Numbered from the stretch's first letter, positions 48,383-58,124 are shown. The stretch: 64,000 nt of DNA from Confluentibacter sediminis (GCF_003258355.1 NZ_QKPO01000010.1:62001-126000); one strand, 5' to 3'. Translations and numbers: made by a program. The notes: generated by a model from the letters alone, not told the origin.

Positions 48383-49999
48383 ATGGCAAACTACAACCAA
48401 TTTACGAAAACGATTTCGTTGGAAAACCATGGAATCAAAAATGCACATGTAAACTATCAATTATCACCAGAAAAACTTCATGACATAGCAATAGCTTCGG
48501 GGCAAGGTGTTGAAGCTTCTTCTGGTGCATTGGCTGTTAATACAGGTGAATTTACAGGGCGCTCCCCTCAAGATAGGTTTATTGTAAAAGATAATCTTAC
48601 AAAAGATAGAGTTTGGTGGGGTTCGGTAAATATTCCCTTTGATTCAGATAAATTTGAAAAACTTTACAAGAAGGTTTCTAGCTATTTATCAAACAAAAAT
48701 CTTTTTGTTAGAGATTGTTTTGCATGTGCAGACAAGGATTATCAATTAAGTATCAGAGTTATAAACGAATATGCTTGGAGTAATCAATTTGCATATAATA
48801 TGTTTTTAAGACCGACAGACAAAGAACTTGAAGCTTTTGAACCAGAATGGACAGTGATTAATGCTCCAGGTTTTATGGCTAATCCTGAAGAAGATGGTAC
48901 AAGACAACATAATTTTGCTATTTTGGATTTTACAAGAAAAATAGCCTTAATTGGGGGTACGGGCTATACAGGGGAGATTAAAAAAGGTATTTTTTCAGCA
49001 TTAAATTTTATACTCCCAGTTTTTAAAGAAACACTACCCATGCATTGTAGTGCTAATGTAGGTAAAGAGGGCGACACTGCTATTTTCTTTGGACTCTCGG
49101 GAACAGGGAAAACTACCTTATCTACAGATTCCAATAGAAGCTTAATTGGTGATGATGAACATGGATGGACATCAGATAATAAGGTTTTTAATTTTGAAGG
49201 AGGCTGCTATGCTAAAGTGATCAATCTTTCTAGAGAGCATGAGCCTGAAATATATGATGCCATTAAAAAAGGAGCTATTCTTGAAAATGTGATATTAGAT
49301 GCTAATAAGTATGTAGATTTTTCAGATACTTCTATTACAGAAAATACACGAGTAAGCTATCCCATTGATTTTATTGAAAATATTCAAAAACCATCTATTG
49401 GTAAAAATGTAAGAAACATTTTCTTTTTAACGGCAGATGCGTTTGGTGTGTTGCCTCCTATTTCAAAATTAACACCTAGCCAAGCAGCCTATCATTTTAT
49501 ATCTGGCTATACAGCTAAAGTTGCAGGTACAGAAGCTGGTATTGTAGAACCACAACCTTCTTTTTCAGCATGTTTTGGAGCCCCTTTTATGCCATTACAT
49601 CCTGCTAAATATGCTGATATGTTAAGTAAAAAAATGATAGCCTTAGGAGTTAACGTTTGGTTGGTTAATACAGGTTGGACAGGAGGGCCTTATGGTGTTG
49701 GAACACGTATGAAGTTAAAATATACCCGTGCTATGATTCATGCCGTATTAAATGGCGATTTAGGACTATATTCTTATGATAACTATCATATACATTCTGT
49801 ATTTGGAGTCGCGCAGCCCAGAGAATGTCCTGGCGTACCTGCAAGCGTTTTAAGTCCAAGAGCAACATGGAACAATGATGAGGCTTATTATACAATGGCT
49901 TTTAAATTAACGAATGCTTTTAGAGAAAACTTTAAAAAATTTGAATCACATTGTAGTGAAGAAATTAGACGTGGAGGCCCACAACGTTATGCCTTTTAA
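48383..49999 (+). CDS. pckA: Phosphoenolpyruvate carboxykinase (ATP)
   Basis: The 538-residue enzyme converts oxaloacetate and ATP to phosphoenolpyruvate, ADP and CO2, the entry step of gluconeogenesis. It shows the kinase P-loop GLSGTGKTTLS (about 237-247), the preceding LPMHCSANVGKEGDTAIFFG, the metal-binding LIGDDEHGW and the C-terminal NTGWTGGPYGVGTRMKL. Length is normal for the ATP-dependent type. It has its own promoter box and a strong terminator. Confidence 0.97.
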   Translation: MANYNQFTKTISLENHGIKNAHVNYQLSPEKLHDIAIASGQGVEASSGALAVNTGEFTGRSPQDRFIVKDNLTKDRVWWGSVNIPFDSDKFEKLYKKVSSYLSNKNLFVRDCFACADKDYQLSIRVINEYAWSNQFAYNMFLRPTDKELEAFEPEWTVINAPGFMANPEEDGTRQHNFAILDFTRKIALIGGTGYTGEIKKGIFSALNFILPVFKETLPMHCSANVGKEGDTAIFFGLSGTGKTTLSTDSNRSLIGDDEHGWTSDNKVFNFEGGCYAKVINLSREHEPEIYDAIKKGAILENVILDANKYVDFSDTSITENTRVSYPIDFIENIQKPSIGKNVRNIFFLTADAFGVLPPISKLTPSQAAYHFISGYTAKVAGTEAGIVEPQPSFSACFGAPFMPLHPAKYADMLSKKMIALGVNVWLVNTGWTGGPYGVGTRMKLKYTRAMIHAVLNGDLGLYSYDNYHIHSVFGVAQPRECPGVPASVLSPRATWNNDEAYYTMAFKLTNAFRENFKKFESHCSEEIRRGGPQRYAF

Positions 50000-50005
50000 A
50001 AAAGT

Positions 50006-50044
50006 AAAAAGAGCGATTTCTATTTTGAGAAATCGCTCTTTTTT
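50006..50044. terminator. Terminator after pckA
   Basis: A perfect 16-bp stem (50006-50021 with 50028-50043) with a 6-nt loop and T run; A-rich on the other side, so it can also serve the convergent hemD gene. Confidence 0.92.
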
Positions 50045-50066
50045 ATTAGGATAAATAATACTAGTA

Positions 50067-50819
50067 TTATTTATTGGCTTTATTTACTTTTTCAATATAT
50101 TTTTCCAAAGCCATTGTCATAGATGGGGTGTCTGGCGTAGGTGCTGGAATATCAATTCGTAACCCTTTATCTTCCACAGCTTTGATAGTTGTAGGACCAA
50201 AGGCCGCAATGCGTGTTTCGTTTTGTTTAAAATCTGGAAAATTATGAAATAACGAATCTATTCCCGAAGGGCTAAAAAACACCAAAACATCATAGTAAAC
50301 ATCTGCTAAATCTGTGAGGTCACTAATAACGGTTTTATAAAAAATAGCTTGCTTCCAATTAACCCCTAAAGCATTCAAGGTGTCTGGAACTTCTGGTTTT
50401 ACCTTATCTGTATTTGGTAATAAAAATTTCTCGTCCTTATATTTTTTGATTAAAGGCGACAATTCAGAAAAAGAACTTTTCCCAACATATATTTTACGCT
50501 TTCTATACACTACATATTTCTGTAAATAAAAAGCAACTGCTTCAGACTGGCAGAAGTATTTTAAAGTATCAGGAATTTTAAAACGCATTTCTTCAGCAAC
50601 TCTAAAAAAATGATCAACAGCATTTCTGCTAGTTAAGATAATAGCTGTATAGTTATTTAAATCTACTTTTTGCTGTCTTACATCTTTAGCAGAAACACCT
50701 TCAACATGAATAAAAGGTCTAAAATCTATTTTAACTTTTTGTTTTTCCTGAAGATCAAAATATGGCGAATTCTCTATTTTCGGTTCTGGTTGAGATACCA
50801 AAATGGTTTTCACTTTCAT
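50067..50819 (-). CDS. hemD: Uroporphyrinogen-III synthase family protein
   Basis: A 250-residue protein with the two-domain HemD pattern: NYTAIILTSRNAVDHFFRVA in the first half and YDVLVFFSPSGIDSLFHNF with RIAAFGPTTIKAVEDKGLR in the second. HemD closes hydroxymethylbilane to uroporphyrinogen III in heme synthesis. The family is weakly conserved, and Bacteroidota may have a second copy with hemC, so the enzymatic role of this one is likely but not certain. It follows the DUF4271 gene by 15 bp. Confidence 0.87.
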   Translation of the reverse strand: MKVKTILVSQPEPKIENSPYFDLQEKQKVKIDFRPFIHVEGVSAKDVRQQKVDLNNYTAIILTSRNAVDHFFRVAEEMRFKIPDTLKYFCQSEAVAFYLQKYVVYRKRKIYVGKSSFSELSPLIKKYKDEKFLLPNTDKVKPEVPDTLNALGVNWKQAIFYKTVISDLTDLADVYYDVLVFFSPSGIDSLFHNFPDFKQNETRIAAFGPTTIKAVEDKGLRIDIPAPTPDTPSMTMALEKYIEKVNKANK

Positions 50820-50834
50820 GGGCGTGAGTAGTTT

Positions 50835-51479
50835 TTAGGCATTAAATACTTTGTATAAAATGATATAAGGTGCGATTTCAAGTGTGCAAAGATACAAAAT
50901 AAAATAAAAGAAGTTTCTTTTTAGTAAACTTTGATGGGCTTTAATTGTTGTAATCGCGCCAATTATATTAACAATTAACATTAAAATAATGATGATATAC
51001 AGAATTTTTAAACTAGGGCTAATACTGAATAACAAAAGCGCATTTATGGGTAACAATAAAATACCTAAGTAATTTTTATAGGTTATTTTTTGAAAAAGAT
51101 AGTCATCTATTAATTTGTCAATTTCAAATAGGCTTCCTATTAAACGTTCAAATAGCACTTTAATTAATATAAAAACACCAATACCTACAGCCAATTTAAA
51201 CATTAAATTGATTGATGGTTCTGTGTTTTTAATAGTAAAAGCATAAATTAAAAATCCAAAAATGGACGCTGAAATAACTAAATTTATAAAAAGCAAGGCA
51301 TCAAATTTGTCAAAAAATTTTTGCTCTTTTAAATATATTTTTAGGTATTTAGAATTTCCTAAAACAATTATAAAGTCATCAAAACGTTTTGGAGAAACTA
51401 ACTTGGCAATGGCAATAAAAACAAGGCCAATAACCATTAAAATGGTAAACAATTCGTATGAAGTGGCATCTCGAAGCAT
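50835..51479 (-). CDS. DUF4271 membrane protein
   Basis: The 214-residue protein has about six transmembrane helices and fits DUF4271: the N-terminal TMVIGLVFIAIAKLVSPKRF-like segment, FFDKFDALLFINLVISASIF, and the polar GSLFEIDKLIDDYLFQKITYKNYLGI in the middle. The family occurs in Bacteroidota beside hemD; its function is unknown. It is the first gene of a two-gene unit with hemD. Confidence 0.85.
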   Translation of the reverse strand: MLRDATSYELFTILMVIGLVFIAIAKLVSPKRFDDFIIVLGNSKYLKIYLKEQKFFDKFDALLFINLVISASIFGFLIYAFTIKNTEPSINLMFKLAVGIGVFILIKVLFERLIGSLFEIDKLIDDYLFQKITYKNYLGILLLPINALLLFSISPSLKILYIIIILMLIVNIIGAITTIKAHQSLLKRNFFYFILYLCTLEIAPYIILYKVFNA

Positions 51480-51559
51480 GCCATAAAATTATTATAAATA
51501 TTCACACATTGTATGTAATTATTAAGGAATATTTAAAAAAAAGAGTCTTATAAATAATG

Positions 51560-51567
51560 TACATTTG
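51560..51567 (+). promoter_or_regulatory. Candidate -7 box for the glycosyltransferase operon
   Basis: TACATTTG matches TAnnTTTG, 31 bp before the ATG at 51599. An in-frame ATG at 51557 overlaps this box and therefore cannot be the start if the promoter is real. Confidence 0.5.
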
Positions 51568-51598
51568 CCAAAAAAGTAGGTTTTATTTACATTACCAT

Positions 51599-52324
51599 AT
51601 GCAGGACGCCATTGTCATCATACCAACTTATAATGAAATTGAGAATATTGAGGCTATTATTAGAGCCGTCTTCTCGCAATCAAAAGATATTCATCTGCTT
51701 ATAATTGATGACAATTCTCCAGATTTAACAGGGATGAAGGTTAAAGAACTCCAAAATGAGTTTCAAGGCAAACTGTTTTTGATTTCTAGAAAGGAGAAGC
51801 AAGGTTTGGGTACCGCTTATATCTACGGATTCAAATGGTGTCTAGCCAGAACTTATAAGTATATTTTTGAAATGGACGCCGATTTCTCCCATGATCCTAA
51901 AGATTTAATAAAACTATATGATGCTTGCTCGTTAGATGGCGCGGATATGTCTATAGGTTCTAGATATGTAACGGGAGTGAATGTCGTTAACTGGCCTATG
52001 GGAAGAGTCCTCATGTCTTATTTGGCATCTAAATACGTGAGGATTATTACTGGTATGAAAATTAATGACACAACAGCTGGTTTCGTATGTTACAAAAGAG
52101 AGACTTTGAACGCTTTAGATTTGAATAAAATTAAGTTTATTGGTTATGCGTTTCAAATAGAAATGAAATTTAAAACCTACCTTAAAAAATTTAAAATTAC
52201 TGAAGTTCCAGTTATATTTACAGATAGAACTAAAGGGGAATCCAAACTAAGCAAAGGCATTATTTCTGAAGCGATATTTGGAGTTATGTCTATGAAATTT
52301 AGAAGTATTTTAAGGAAGTATTAA
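51599..52324 (+). CDS. Polyprenol-phosphate mannosyltransferase-like glycosyltransferase (GT2)
   Basis: From the ATG at 51599 the protein has 241 residues and begins MQDAIVIIPTYNEIENIEAI, the normal GT2 start. Further motifs are LLIIDDNSPDLTG, EMDADFSHDP (the DxD metal site) and VTGVNVVNWPMGR with GFVCYKRETL. This is the dolichol/polyprenol-phosphate mannose synthase type without a C-terminal membrane domain. It would load a sugar on a lipid carrier for envelope glycosylation. It starts a unit with pyrC and the DUF4296 gene. Confidence 0.92.
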   Translation: MQDAIVIIPTYNEIENIEAIIRAVFSQSKDIHLLIIDDNSPDLTGMKVKELQNEFQGKLFLISRKEKQGLGTAYIYGFKWCLARTYKYIFEMDADFSHDPKDLIKLYDACSLDGADMSIGSRYVTGVNVVNWPMGRVLMSYLASKYVRIITGMKINDTTAGFVCYKRETLNALDLNKIKFIGYAFQIEMKFKTYLKKFKITEVPVIFTDRTKGESKLSKGIISEAIFGVMSMKFRSILRKY

Positions 52325-52328
52325 GGCC

Positions 52329-53675
52329 ATGAAGATGAAAACCATACTCATAAAAAATGCCCATATTGTTAATGAAGGAACAATATTAAAAGGCGATATT
52401 TTAATTGAAGGAGATTATATAAAGGAAATTAACGACTCTATAAGTGCGAAATCTGCAGACGTTATTGTTTTTGATGCTGAAGGCAAATATGTACTGCCAG
52501 GGGTGATCGATGACCAAGTACATTTTAGAGAACCTGGCTTAACACAAAAAGCGACTATAGAAACAGAGTCTAAAGCAGCTATTGCTGGCGGTATCACCTC
52601 TTTTATAGAAATGCCAAATACCAATCCGCAAACAACGACTATAGAAGAACTAGAGAAAAAATTTGAGATCGCTTCTAAAACATCATCAGCAAACTACTCA
52701 TTTATGTTTGGTGGCACTAATGATAATTTAGATGAAATTTTAAAAGTAGACCCTAAACAAGTAGCGGCATTAAAATTGTTTTTAGGCTCATCTACAGGAA
52801 ATATGTTAGTTGACAATCCCGAAGTTTTAGAAAATATATTTTCTAAAACCAAGTTGTTAATAGCTGTACATTGTGAAGATGAAGCCACTATAAAAACAAA
52901 TCTTGACATTTATAAAGATAAGTTTGGGGATGATATACCTATAAAATACCATCCAGAGATAAGAAGTGCAGAGGCTTGTTATTTGTCTTCTTCAAAAGCT
53001 ATTGAATTGGCAAAAAAAACGGGAGCAAGATTGCATGTTTTTCATCTATCAACAGGTATTGAAACCGATTTATTTAGTAATAAATTGCCATTAAAGGATA
53101 AGAACATTACAGCTGAAGTTTGTATTCATCATCTATGGTTTACCGATAAAGATTACGATAAAAAGGGAACTTTAATAAAGTGGAATCCAGCGGTTAAAAG
53201 TGAAGAGGATAGAGAAGCATTATGGGAGGCCCTTTTAGATGATAGAATTGATGTGATTGCCACCGACCATGCGCCACATACTATAGATGAAAAGAAAAAC
53301 GTTTATACTAAAGCACCCTCGGGTGGCCCATTAGTTCAGCACGCACTTCCTGCTATGTTAGAAATGTACCATAAAGGAAAGATTTCTATTGAAAAAGTAG
53401 TGGAGAAAATGTGCCATAATCCCGCCATATTATTTCAAATTGAGAATAGAGGGTTTATTAAGGAAGGGTATTTTGCGGATTTGGTCGTTGTAGACTTAAA
53501 CAATCCGTGGACGGTTAAAAAAGAGAATATATTGTACAAATGTGGCTGGTCTCCGTTTGAAGGAACTACATTTAAATCTAGAATTACCCAAACTTTTGTA
53601 AATGGAACTTTGGTTTATAATAATTCTAAAATTATTGATATAAAAGCAGCTAAGCGATTAACTTTTAATAGATAA
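52329..53675 (+). CDS. pyrC: Dihydroorotase
   Basis: The 448-residue amidohydrolase has the metal-binding DDQVHFREPGLTQKATIET (in other members DxHVHFREPG), TSFIEMPNTNP, the HCEDE site, and IDVIATDHAPHT, with SGGPLVQHALP near the end. These fit dihydroorotase of pyrimidine synthesis. The first histidine of the usual HxH reads Gln here (DQVHF), which is common in Bacteroidota sequences. It lies 4 bp after the glycosyltransferase gene and overlaps the DUF4296 gene by one base. Confidence 0.9.
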   Translation: MKMKTILIKNAHIVNEGTILKGDILIEGDYIKEINDSISAKSADVIVFDAEGKYVLPGVIDDQVHFREPGLTQKATIETESKAAIAGGITSFIEMPNTNPQTTTIEELEKKFEIASKTSSANYSFMFGGTNDNLDEILKVDPKQVAALKLFLGSSTGNMLVDNPEVLENIFSKTKLLIAVHCEDEATIKTNLDIYKDKFGDDIPIKYHPEIRSAEACYLSSSKAIELAKKTGARLHVFHLSTGIETDLFSNKLPLKDKNITAEVCIHHLWFTDKDYDKKGTLIKWNPAVKSEEDREALWEALLDDRIDVIATDHAPHTIDEKKNVYTKAPSGGPLVQHALPAMLEMYHKGKISIEKVVEKMCHNPAILFQIENRGFIKEGYFADLVVVDLNNPWTVKKENILYKCGWSPFEGTTFKSRITQTFVNGTLVYNNSKIIDIKAAKRLTFNR

Positions 53676-54166
53676 TGTTAAAGAAATTTTTTCCATATAT
53701 TTTTGTTTTATTGTGTGTAGTGTCTTGCTATAAATTTAAGGAACCGGAAAAACCTAAAAATTTAATTTCTAAGGCAGATATGGTTAATATTTTAATTGAT
53801 TTAAAGCTAATAGTATCTGTTACTGCACCAAATGATATAAAAGTTCTTGACAGTGCTAATATTAAATCAGAAAATTATATTTATAAAAAATATCATATAG
53901 ATAGCACTCAATTTGCCTTAAGTAATAATTATTATGCATTCCATCTTGAAGAGTATGATGATATTTATAAAAAAGTAAAAGATAGCTTAGAAGCTCTTAG
54001 TGCTTTTTATGAAGCATTGGAGCAGACAGAATTAAAGGAACAAAGAATAAAAGATTCTTTAAAATTGGTGGTAAATAAAGATTCAATTAAAAATATTAGC
54101 ACAAAAACCAATTTAAAAAAGGAATTGGTTAAACCTCTTTCAAAAATAGATTCCCAACTTGAGTAA
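53675..54166 (+). CDS. DUF4296 lipoprotein
   Basis: A 163-residue lipoprotein (lipobox LLCVVSC, Cys at about 18) with the DUF4296 core: KADMVNILIDLKLIVSV, then a helical, charged part (KKYHIDSTQFALSNNYYAFH; YDDIYKKVKDSLEAL) and a Lys/Ser-rich tail. The family is specific to Bacteroidota and often follows the dihydroorotase gene; function unknown. Its end overlaps the convergent SDR gene by 38 bp. Confidence 0.85.
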   Translation: MLKKFFPYIFVLLCVVSCYKFKEPEKPKNLISKADMVNILIDLKLIVSVTAPNDIKVLDSANIKSENYIYKKYHIDSTQFALSNNYYAFHLEEYDDIYKKVKDSLEALSAFYEALEQTELKEQRIKDSLKLVVNKDSIKNISTKTNLKKELVKPLSKIDSQLE

Positions 54167-55136
54167 TTGTTTTTTCAACAGATTCAAATTCAAAATTCAA
54201 AGCTGTTTTTATTTTATTGTTGCTATAAAACGTTTCTGTAGATAAAGATTGGCTTAATTTTTTTGTTAATTCTCTAGGCTTGCCCGTTACAATGTGTTTT
54301 AACCAATCCAATCTCCAAATAATTTCTAAAAGCCAAGCAGTAGCTAATTTTTTAGGAGGTGTTTTGTTAACAGATCTTGCCATGGTCTGTAAAAACTTTT
54401 TTAAAGTCCAATTTTCTGAAACTAGTATAAAACGTTCGTTTACAATATCACTTTTTAACAGAGCTATCATACAACACACCACATCTTCTACAGAAACCAA
54501 AGAAATGGTTCCGCTAGTGTAATATTTTAAACCTGTATGGGCTTTTTTAAATAAACTCCCACTTCCGTTGTCCCACATACCTGCACCTAAGATAACGCTT
54601 GGATTAACAATCACGACATCTAATCCTTCTTGGGAAGCTCGCCAAACTTCCATCTCAGCACCGTATTTTGTAATGGCGTATACATTATTATCCGTTTCTG
54701 GATTCCAAATAGTTTCTTCAGTAATGGCTTCTTTATTAATAGCTTGTCCTAATGTTGCAACAGAACTCACATAACAAAGTTTCTTAATCTCATTTGAAAT
54801 GCAAAAATTCACAATATTGGCAGTGCCTTCAATATTGACTTTTCTTAATAAATGATATTTGTTGGGCTCAAAAGATACCAAAGCAGCACAGTGATATACA
54901 TAAGACACATCCTTGAAAGCTTCGGTCAATGATGGAATATTTAAAATGTCAGCCTGAATCCACTCAATCGCTTCAAAAAGAGGTTTATAGTTGTCTGTAT
55001 ACGTAGAAAAAACATTTTGGACCTGTTTTAATGAATTGCCATCCCTATAGATGGCTTTAATTTTTTCATGGCTACTTGCAAGCTTGTAAAGTAAATGTGA
55101 ACCAACTAAACCTGTACCTCCTGTTACTAAAATCAT
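54129..55136 (-). CDS. NAD-dependent epimerase/dehydratase (extended SDR)
   Basis: The 335-residue protein starts with the nucleotide-binding MILVTGGTGLVGSHLLYKLA and has the catalytic YAITKYGAE (YxxxK) and upstream YVSSVATLG Ser. It is an extended short-chain dehydrogenase, of the dihydroflavonol-reductase or 3-beta-HSD-like type, acting on a sugar or lipid-like carbonyl; the exact substrate is unknown. It is monocistronic and convergent to the pyrC unit. Confidence 0.9.
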   Translation of the reverse strand: MILVTGGTGLVGSHLLYKLASSHEKIKAIYRDGNSLKQVQNVFSTYTDNYKPLFEAIEWIQADILNIPSLTEAFKDVSYVYHCAALVSFEPNKYHLLRKVNIEGTANIVNFCISNEIKKLCYVSSVATLGQAINKEAITEETIWNPETDNNVYAITKYGAEMEVWRASQEGLDVVIVNPSVILGAGMWDNGSGSLFKKAHTGLKYYTSGTISLVSVEDVVCCMIALLKSDIVNERFILVSENWTLKKFLQTMARSVNKTPPKKLATAWLLEIIWRLDWLKHIVTGKPRELTKKLSQSLSTETFYSNNKIKTALNFEFESVEKTITQVGNLFLKEV

Positions 55137-55189
55137 GCAACTAAATTAAAGAATTATTCATAATTCTGAAGTAATTGTGCATTGATTTT

Positions 55190-55197
55190 TATCTTTG
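55190..55197 (+). promoter_or_regulatory. Candidate -7 box of the tyrS promoter
   Basis: TATCTTTG matches TAnnTTTG and lies 26 bp before the tyrS ATG. Confidence 0.5.
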
Positions 55198-55223
55198 CCC
55201 TGATTTACTAAAAATTAAAATTA

Positions 55224-56519
55224 ATGATGAAGAATTTTGTTGAAGAATTAACATGGAGAGGCATGATACATACTGTTATGCCAGGAGCAGAAGAACATTT
55301 AATGGAAGGCATGCGAAGCGCTTATGTTGGTTTTGATCCTACAGCTGATTCTTTACACATAGGGAATTTAGTGCCTATTATGTTGTTGGCACATTATCAG
55401 CGTTGTGGACATAGACCAGTAGCTTTAGTTGGTGGTGCAACAGGTATGATTGGCGACCCATCAGGTAAATCTAACGAACGTAATTTGCTGGATGAAAAAA
55501 CGTTAAGACACAATCAAGAATCTATTAAAAAACAATTATCCCATTTTTTGGATTTTGAAAGTGATGCAGAAAATGCAGCGGCGTTAGTGAATAATTACGA
55601 TTGGATGAAAAATTTTTCATTCCTAGAATTTATTCGCGATATAGGGAAGCATATTACTGTAAATTATATGATGGCTAAAGATTCTGTTAAAAACAGAGTT
55701 TCATCTGATGCTTCAGAAGGCTTGAGTTTCACAGAGTTTACTTATCAGTTGGTTCAAGGGTACGATTTTCTTCATCTATATAAAGAAAAAGATTGTTCCA
55801 TTCAAATGGGGGGCAGTGACCAGTGGGGAAATATAACGACTGGAACAGAATTAATAAGAAGAGTTTCTGGCGGGAAAGGTTTTGCCATTACATGTCCATT
55901 AATTACAAAATCTGATGGTTCTAAATTTGGGAAGTCTGAGGGTGGCAATGTTTGGTTAGATGCTAACAGAACATCACCCTATAAATTTTATCAATATTGG
56001 GTAAATTCTAGTGATGAAGATGCTGAAAAATACATTAAAATATTTACGTTTCTAACTGAATCAGAAATTAATAGTTTGGTTGAAGAACACAAAGGAGCAC
56101 CACATTTAAGAGTGTTACAGAAGCGTTTAGCTGAAGAAATCACCACCATGGTGCATTCTAAAGATGATTTGGAAAATGCTATAAAAGCTAGTGAGATTCT
56201 GTTCGGAAATTCTACAAGCCATGATTTGAAGCAACTTAATGAGCAAACCTTTTTAGATGTATTTGATGGTGTGCCTCAAACGGAAATTTCAAAAGTAGAT
56301 ACTGAAAACGGATTGAGTATCATTGCAGCTTTGTCTGAAAAAGGTGGGTTTTTAAAGTCTAATGGTGAAGCCAGAAGAGCCTTAAAAGAAAATTCAATTT
56401 CTGTAAATAAAGAAAAAGTAGATGAAGAGTATATCATCACTTCAAAAGATTTGATAAACAATAAGTTTATATTGCTTCAACGTGGTAAGAAAAATTATTT
56501 TGTTTTAAGAATTGTTTAA
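55224..56519 (+). CDS. tyrS: Tyrosyl-tRNA synthetase
   Basis: The 431-residue class I synthetase has the HIGH-like motif in [16 protein letters not shown], the tyrosine pocket [11 protein letters not shown] with [14 protein letters not shown], and the KMSKS-like [15 protein letters not shown]-terminal S4 RNA-binding domain is seen near [19 protein letters not shown]. The start may be either of two adjacent ATG codons. It has its own promoter box and a strong terminator. It charges tRNA-Tyr. Confidence 0.97.
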   Translation: MMKNFVEELTWRGMIHTVMPGAEEHLMEGMRSAYVGFDPTADSLHIGNLVPIMLLAHYQRCGHRPVALVGGATGMIGDPSGKSNERNLLDEKTLRHNQESIKKQLSHFLDFESDAENAAALVNNYDWMKNFSFLEFIRDIGKHITVNYMMAKDSVKNRVSSDASEGLSFTEFTYQLVQGYDFLHLYKEKDCSIQMGGSDQWGNITTGTELIRRVSGGKGFAITCPLITKSDGSKFGKSEGGNVWLDANRTSPYKFYQYWVNSSDEDAEKYIKIFTFLTESEINSLVEEHKGAPHLRVLQKRLAEEITTMVHSKDDLENAIKASEILFGNSTSHDLKQLNEQTFLDVFDGVPQTEISKVDTENGLSIIAALSEKGGFLKSNGEARRALKENSISVNKEKVDEEYIITSKDLINNKFILLQRGKKNYFVLRIV

Positions 56520-56526
56520 AATAAAA

Positions 56527-56555
56527 AAAGCCTGATTTTAAATCAGGCTTTTCAA
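56527..56555 (+). terminator. Terminator after tyrS
   Basis: A 12-bp inverted repeat AAAGCCTGATTT/AAATCAGGCTTT with almost no spacer (56527-56538, 56540-56551), followed by T residues; the central bases form the loop. Confidence 0.85.
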
Positions 56556-56649
56556 ACTAACCAACTAAACTATAAATTTATGAAAATCTTTCTTTTTCAT
56601 AGCATTAATTTGGACGATTATTTTTTATAAAACTTACACGAAAATTAAT

Positions 56650-57075
56650 TTATTTTTTAGATTTTAGTTTCTCCTAATTTTTCTCCGCTTTTTCCTTTAG
56701 CATTTTAGGATTTTCTTTTTGCTGCAATTCTCACATATTTGTTCCCTGGACATTATAAAACAAGTAAAGTTTATCGTTATTTATAGATGCTTTATCATTT
56801 TTTGTGCCTGTAGCATAAGCACCATAACCACCATACAGAGGGATGTGTTTTTTCGCATTTTTATTGAATAATATCATGTTTTCTTTAGAAGCAAATTTAT
56901 CGTTTACCCCATCATGTTTGGAGGTGAATTTCTTGTCGCCTTCTATGGCTTTGTTTTCAAAATAAGCAACCACATCATAACCTTCTGCTACAAAACCTTT
57001 TTTTGTGTTCTAGTCTATAGATTGTGAAAAAGTAGATGCAGTAACTAGAAAGAATAAACCGATTGAACATCTCAT
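56650..57075 (-). pseudogene. Decayed YHS-domain protein gene
   Basis: Reading from the ATG at 57075 gives a signal peptide (MRCSIGLFFLVTASTFSQ), then a TAG at codon 22, then GFVAEGYDVVAYFENKAIEG, HDGVNDKFASKENMILFNKN and YGGYGAYATGTKNDKASIN, clearly a secreted YHS-domain protein. After that about seven codons seem missing (before DKLYLFYNVQGTN), a frameshift follows, and the original C-terminus can be read in another frame (QKENPKMLKEKAEKN, a TAG probably replacing TGG, EKLKSKK, TAA at 56650). At least two nonsense changes, one deletion and one frameshift make it nonfunctional. The rest of the 56556-57128 gap holds nothing else recognisable. Confidence 0.85.
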
Positions 57076-57128
57076 GGTATTAATTTTTGCTGCAAGTCCG
57101 AAATACATCAGATAACTTACATTGGTAC

Positions 57129-58109
57129 TTAAATAACCATAAGGTTGCAACCGCGAATATCGGAATTATCAAAGCGGCCAATCACTTCAAAAGAACCATT
57201 TTTATAAACTTTTCCTAAATCTTGAGTAGCAATGAAAGAGCAAGAGTTTATATTGGCTAAATCAATAATGTTGATGCCTCCGGTTTTTTCCGCAGGATGT
57301 ATACTTAATGCATCTTCAGTATCTCTGGTTAAAATCCGCATCCAACTTGGGCAATTAAAAAGACCATGTCCTTTAGAGTAAGCCTGACTTAACAATTCGG
57401 TCATGCCATATTCGCTATGGATGGTTTCAACACCAAAACCTTGCTTTAATGTATCGTGCAACTCTTTTCTAATTAATTCTTTCCTACGACCTTTCATACC
57501 TCCAGTTTCCATAATTATGGTGTTTTTTAATTGAAAATGAAAGGTTTCTACTAAATCTAATAAGGCAAAAGAAACACCAATAAGAAGCACTTTTCTGCCT
57601 TTGGACTCTAAGTCTATTAAGGTGTTTTTTAATTCTGAAATATTATTGAGATAAAAACCACTTTCCTTGTAACCGGATAGCAAAATCATAGCTTCAACCA
57701 TATAAATTAATGAGGAGCCTTCACGCTCTAAATATGAGGGGAGTAAAGCCAGAATGGTATAATCTTTAATGGAACCATAAAACGATTCAAAACCTTTTAT
57801 AAAACTGCTTCTATATATGTCTAAATCGGTGACAGGATGTTTACTTGTAATACTTCCAGTTGTTCCGGAACTTGTAAACGTTGTTTCAATAGCATTCGTA
57901 TTACTAACGATATTATGGGTTTTAAAAAACTGAATAGGCAAAAATGGTATTTGTTGTATGTTTTTTACATCGCTAGGGTGTATATAAAGTAAATCGCAAA
58001 AAGAACGATACACTTTATTGTTGTCAAACTGAAATTTGAAAACCTTTAAAGCAAAGTCATCGAATTCCTGTTGATTGGTTATGTTAAAAATGGAATTAAA
58101 GTCTATCAT
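57129..58109 (-). CDS. LuxE-like acyl-protein synthetase/acyl-activating enzyme
   Basis: Starting at 58109 (MIDFNSIFNITNQQEFDDFA) it has 326 residues; the ATG 18 bp upstream overlaps a promoter-like box and is unlikely. It has the adenylate-forming signature ETTFTSSGTTGSITSKH and the later EYGMTELLSQAY, matching the LuxE/acyl-protein synthetase family. No lux genes are present; in Bacteroidota these proteins stand alone and their acyl substrate and acceptor are unknown. It does not share a transcript with the T9SS gene upstream, which has its own terminator. Confidence 0.85.
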   Translation of the reverse strand: MIDFNSIFNITNQQEFDDFALKVFKFQFDNNKVYRSFCDLLYIHPSDVKNIQQIPFLPIQFFKTHNIVSNTNAIETTFTSSGTTGSITSKHPVTDLDIYRSSFIKGFESFYGSIKDYTILALLPSYLEREGSSLIYMVEAMILLSGYKESGFYLNNISELKNTLIDLESKGRKVLLIGVSFALLDLVETFHFQLKNTIIMETGGMKGRRKELIRKELHDTLKQGFGVETIHSEYGMTELLSQAYSKGHGLFNCPSWMRILTRDTEDALSIHPAEKTGGINIIDLANINSCSFIATQDLGKVYKNGSFEVIGRFDNSDIRGCNLMVI

Positions 58110-58124
58110 ACCTATTGAATAAAA

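Noticed and set aside
56731-56973. Open frame on the minus strand as a short intact gene
   Set aside because: It is the middle part of the YHS pseudogene; it has no signal peptide or proper start of its own, and the upstream and downstream parts are readable beyond stops.
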